A stretch of 64,000 nucleotides of DNA from Leptospira sp. WS60.C2 (GTDB lineage Bacteria; Spirochaetota; Leptospiria; Leptospirales; Leptospiraceae). Shown piece by piece: positions 63,539-64,000 of this stretch. The notes under the pieces are model-generated. The model was not told the DNA's origin. It saw only the letters and a program-made list of their open reading frames with translations, and did not search any database. A program made the position numbers and the translations under genes. Numbering within the stretch: the stretch's first letter is position 1; each line of letters opens with the position of its first letter. Location of the stretch: the NCBI RefSeq assembly GCF_040833955.1, contig NZ_CP162133.1:1820001-1884000 (forward strand). The letters are read 5' to 3'.

Positions 63539-64000
63539 CTAGGACTCAATAGAAGCTCGAATCGGGGAACCAATTCTTTCTTTCGTTTCTGCACTTTCTC
63601 TTAATAATCTTTGAATGGATGGTCGTTTCCAGAGGTAAATTCCGTATAACAATAGAGCGGCACACCAAGACACGATGACAAAGATTGCATAGAAATCTGA
63701 CAGACTCCCCCATTCCCTTTGGTAACCAGAAAGAATTCCCGCTGCATAATGCCCCAAGGCTGTTGACAAAAACCAAATCCCCATGAGGAGTGATGCAAAC
63801 CGAACCGGTGCCATTCGACTCACAAACGACAGACCCACAGGGGAAAGACAAAGTTCACTTAAAGTATTCCAAAAATAAACAGAAACCAAAAAGAAAAGGG
63901 AAACCAGAACCCCTGTCTCTGCTTGTTTTGCGGCAACCACCATTACTAAAAAGCCGATCCCAAGTAAAAATAAACTGATCACAAACTTTAAGATAGGATT
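63539..64000 (-). CDS. POT/PTR2-type peptide transporter, C-terminal part
   Basis: The frame is open to the right edge, so the gene begins outside the window. The visible 154 or so residues have four membrane helices and the POT-family C-terminal pattern ELCLSPVGLSFVSRMAPVRFASLLMGIWFLSTALGHYAAG. Such proteins take up di- and tripeptides with protons. A polar tail of about 25 residues ends it. It converges on ptsI with 37 bp between the stops. Confidence 0.82.
   Translation of the reverse strand, partial: NPILKFVISLFLLGIGFLVMVVAAKQAETGVLVSLFFLVSVYFWNTLSELCLSPVGLSFVSRMAPVRFASLLMGIWFLSTALGHYAAGILSGYQREWGSLSDFYAIFVIVSWCAALLLYGIYLWKRPSIQRLLRESAETKERIGSPIRASIES

Noticed and set aside
1..64000. tRNA or rRNA genes, CRISPR arrays, insertion sequences or prophage
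   Set aside because: Gaps are all short (178 bp at most) and filled with leaders or hairpins. I saw no spaced repeats, transposase-like frames or terminal inverted repeats.

Overview
The window looks like chromosomal DNA of a spirochaete of the genus Leptospira, perhaps the saprophytic L. biflexa group. This rests on recalled gene families, not on a search: an MBOAT acyltransferase paired with an SGNH/DUF1574-type protein, a LEA14-like lipoprotein, SpoIIE phosphatases with 7TM sensors and TPR tails, many short-tailed lipoproteins, and an AT-rich, densely coding layout with many 4-bp or shorter gene overlaps. I count 53 protein genes, two of them cut by the window edges. I see no tRNA, rRNA, insertion sequence, CRISPR array or prophage, and no gene-free stretch longer than about 175 bp.

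Layout. 1-8.4 kb: a degenerate J-domain membrane protein (cut at the left edge), an SGNH + MBOAT O-acylation pair, an RlmI-like rRNA methyltransferase, a 7TM-SpoIIE-TPR phosphatase, UppP and a SurA-N-like lipoprotein. 8.5-20.2 kb, all on the minus strand: a class III nucleotide cyclase, a FecR/fibronectin-III protein and a DUF5683-like protein, followed by hisD, panC and mfd, which are joined by ATGA overlaps. 20.3-31 kb: exonuclease III, a LEA-like lipoprotein, another lipoprotein, MgtE, an envelope trio (coiled-coil lipoprotein, OmpA-like protein, CDF metal exporter), an acyl-CoA-dehydrogenase-like protein and uvrA. 31-41.5 kb: SppA-type protease, Sua5/TsaC, an anchored GH18 protein, a queuosine-precursor transporter, GDPD, a VOC protein, a polytopic membrane protein, leuA and hisC.

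41.5-50.5 kb is a proteostasis block. Two small heat-shock proteins lie behind a promoter that carries two direct CIRCE half-sites. A RidA protein and a small membrane protein are divergent from it. Then comes a minus-strand series: a second SpoIIE phosphatase, a GNAT/DUF482-type acyltransferase, clpS and clpA. 50.5-56.8 kb: DedA, a lipoprotein, an AI-2E-type permease, xseA-xseB, a sodium:solute symporter and ddl. 56.8-60.6 kb is a lipid-transport operon (mlaE, mlaF and mlaD homologues). Its first gene encodes an exported protein built from about 17-18 aromatic/proline repeats of roughly 20 residues and overlaps mlaE. 60.8-64 kb: lpxC, ptsI and the C-terminal end of a POT transporter.

The strongest candidates for something undescribed are the 20-residue-repeat protein of the MCE operon, the direct-repeat CIRCE arrangement at the hsp20 promoter, and the GNAT-ClpS-ClpA unit, whose first start codon abuts a perfect 9-bp hairpin.
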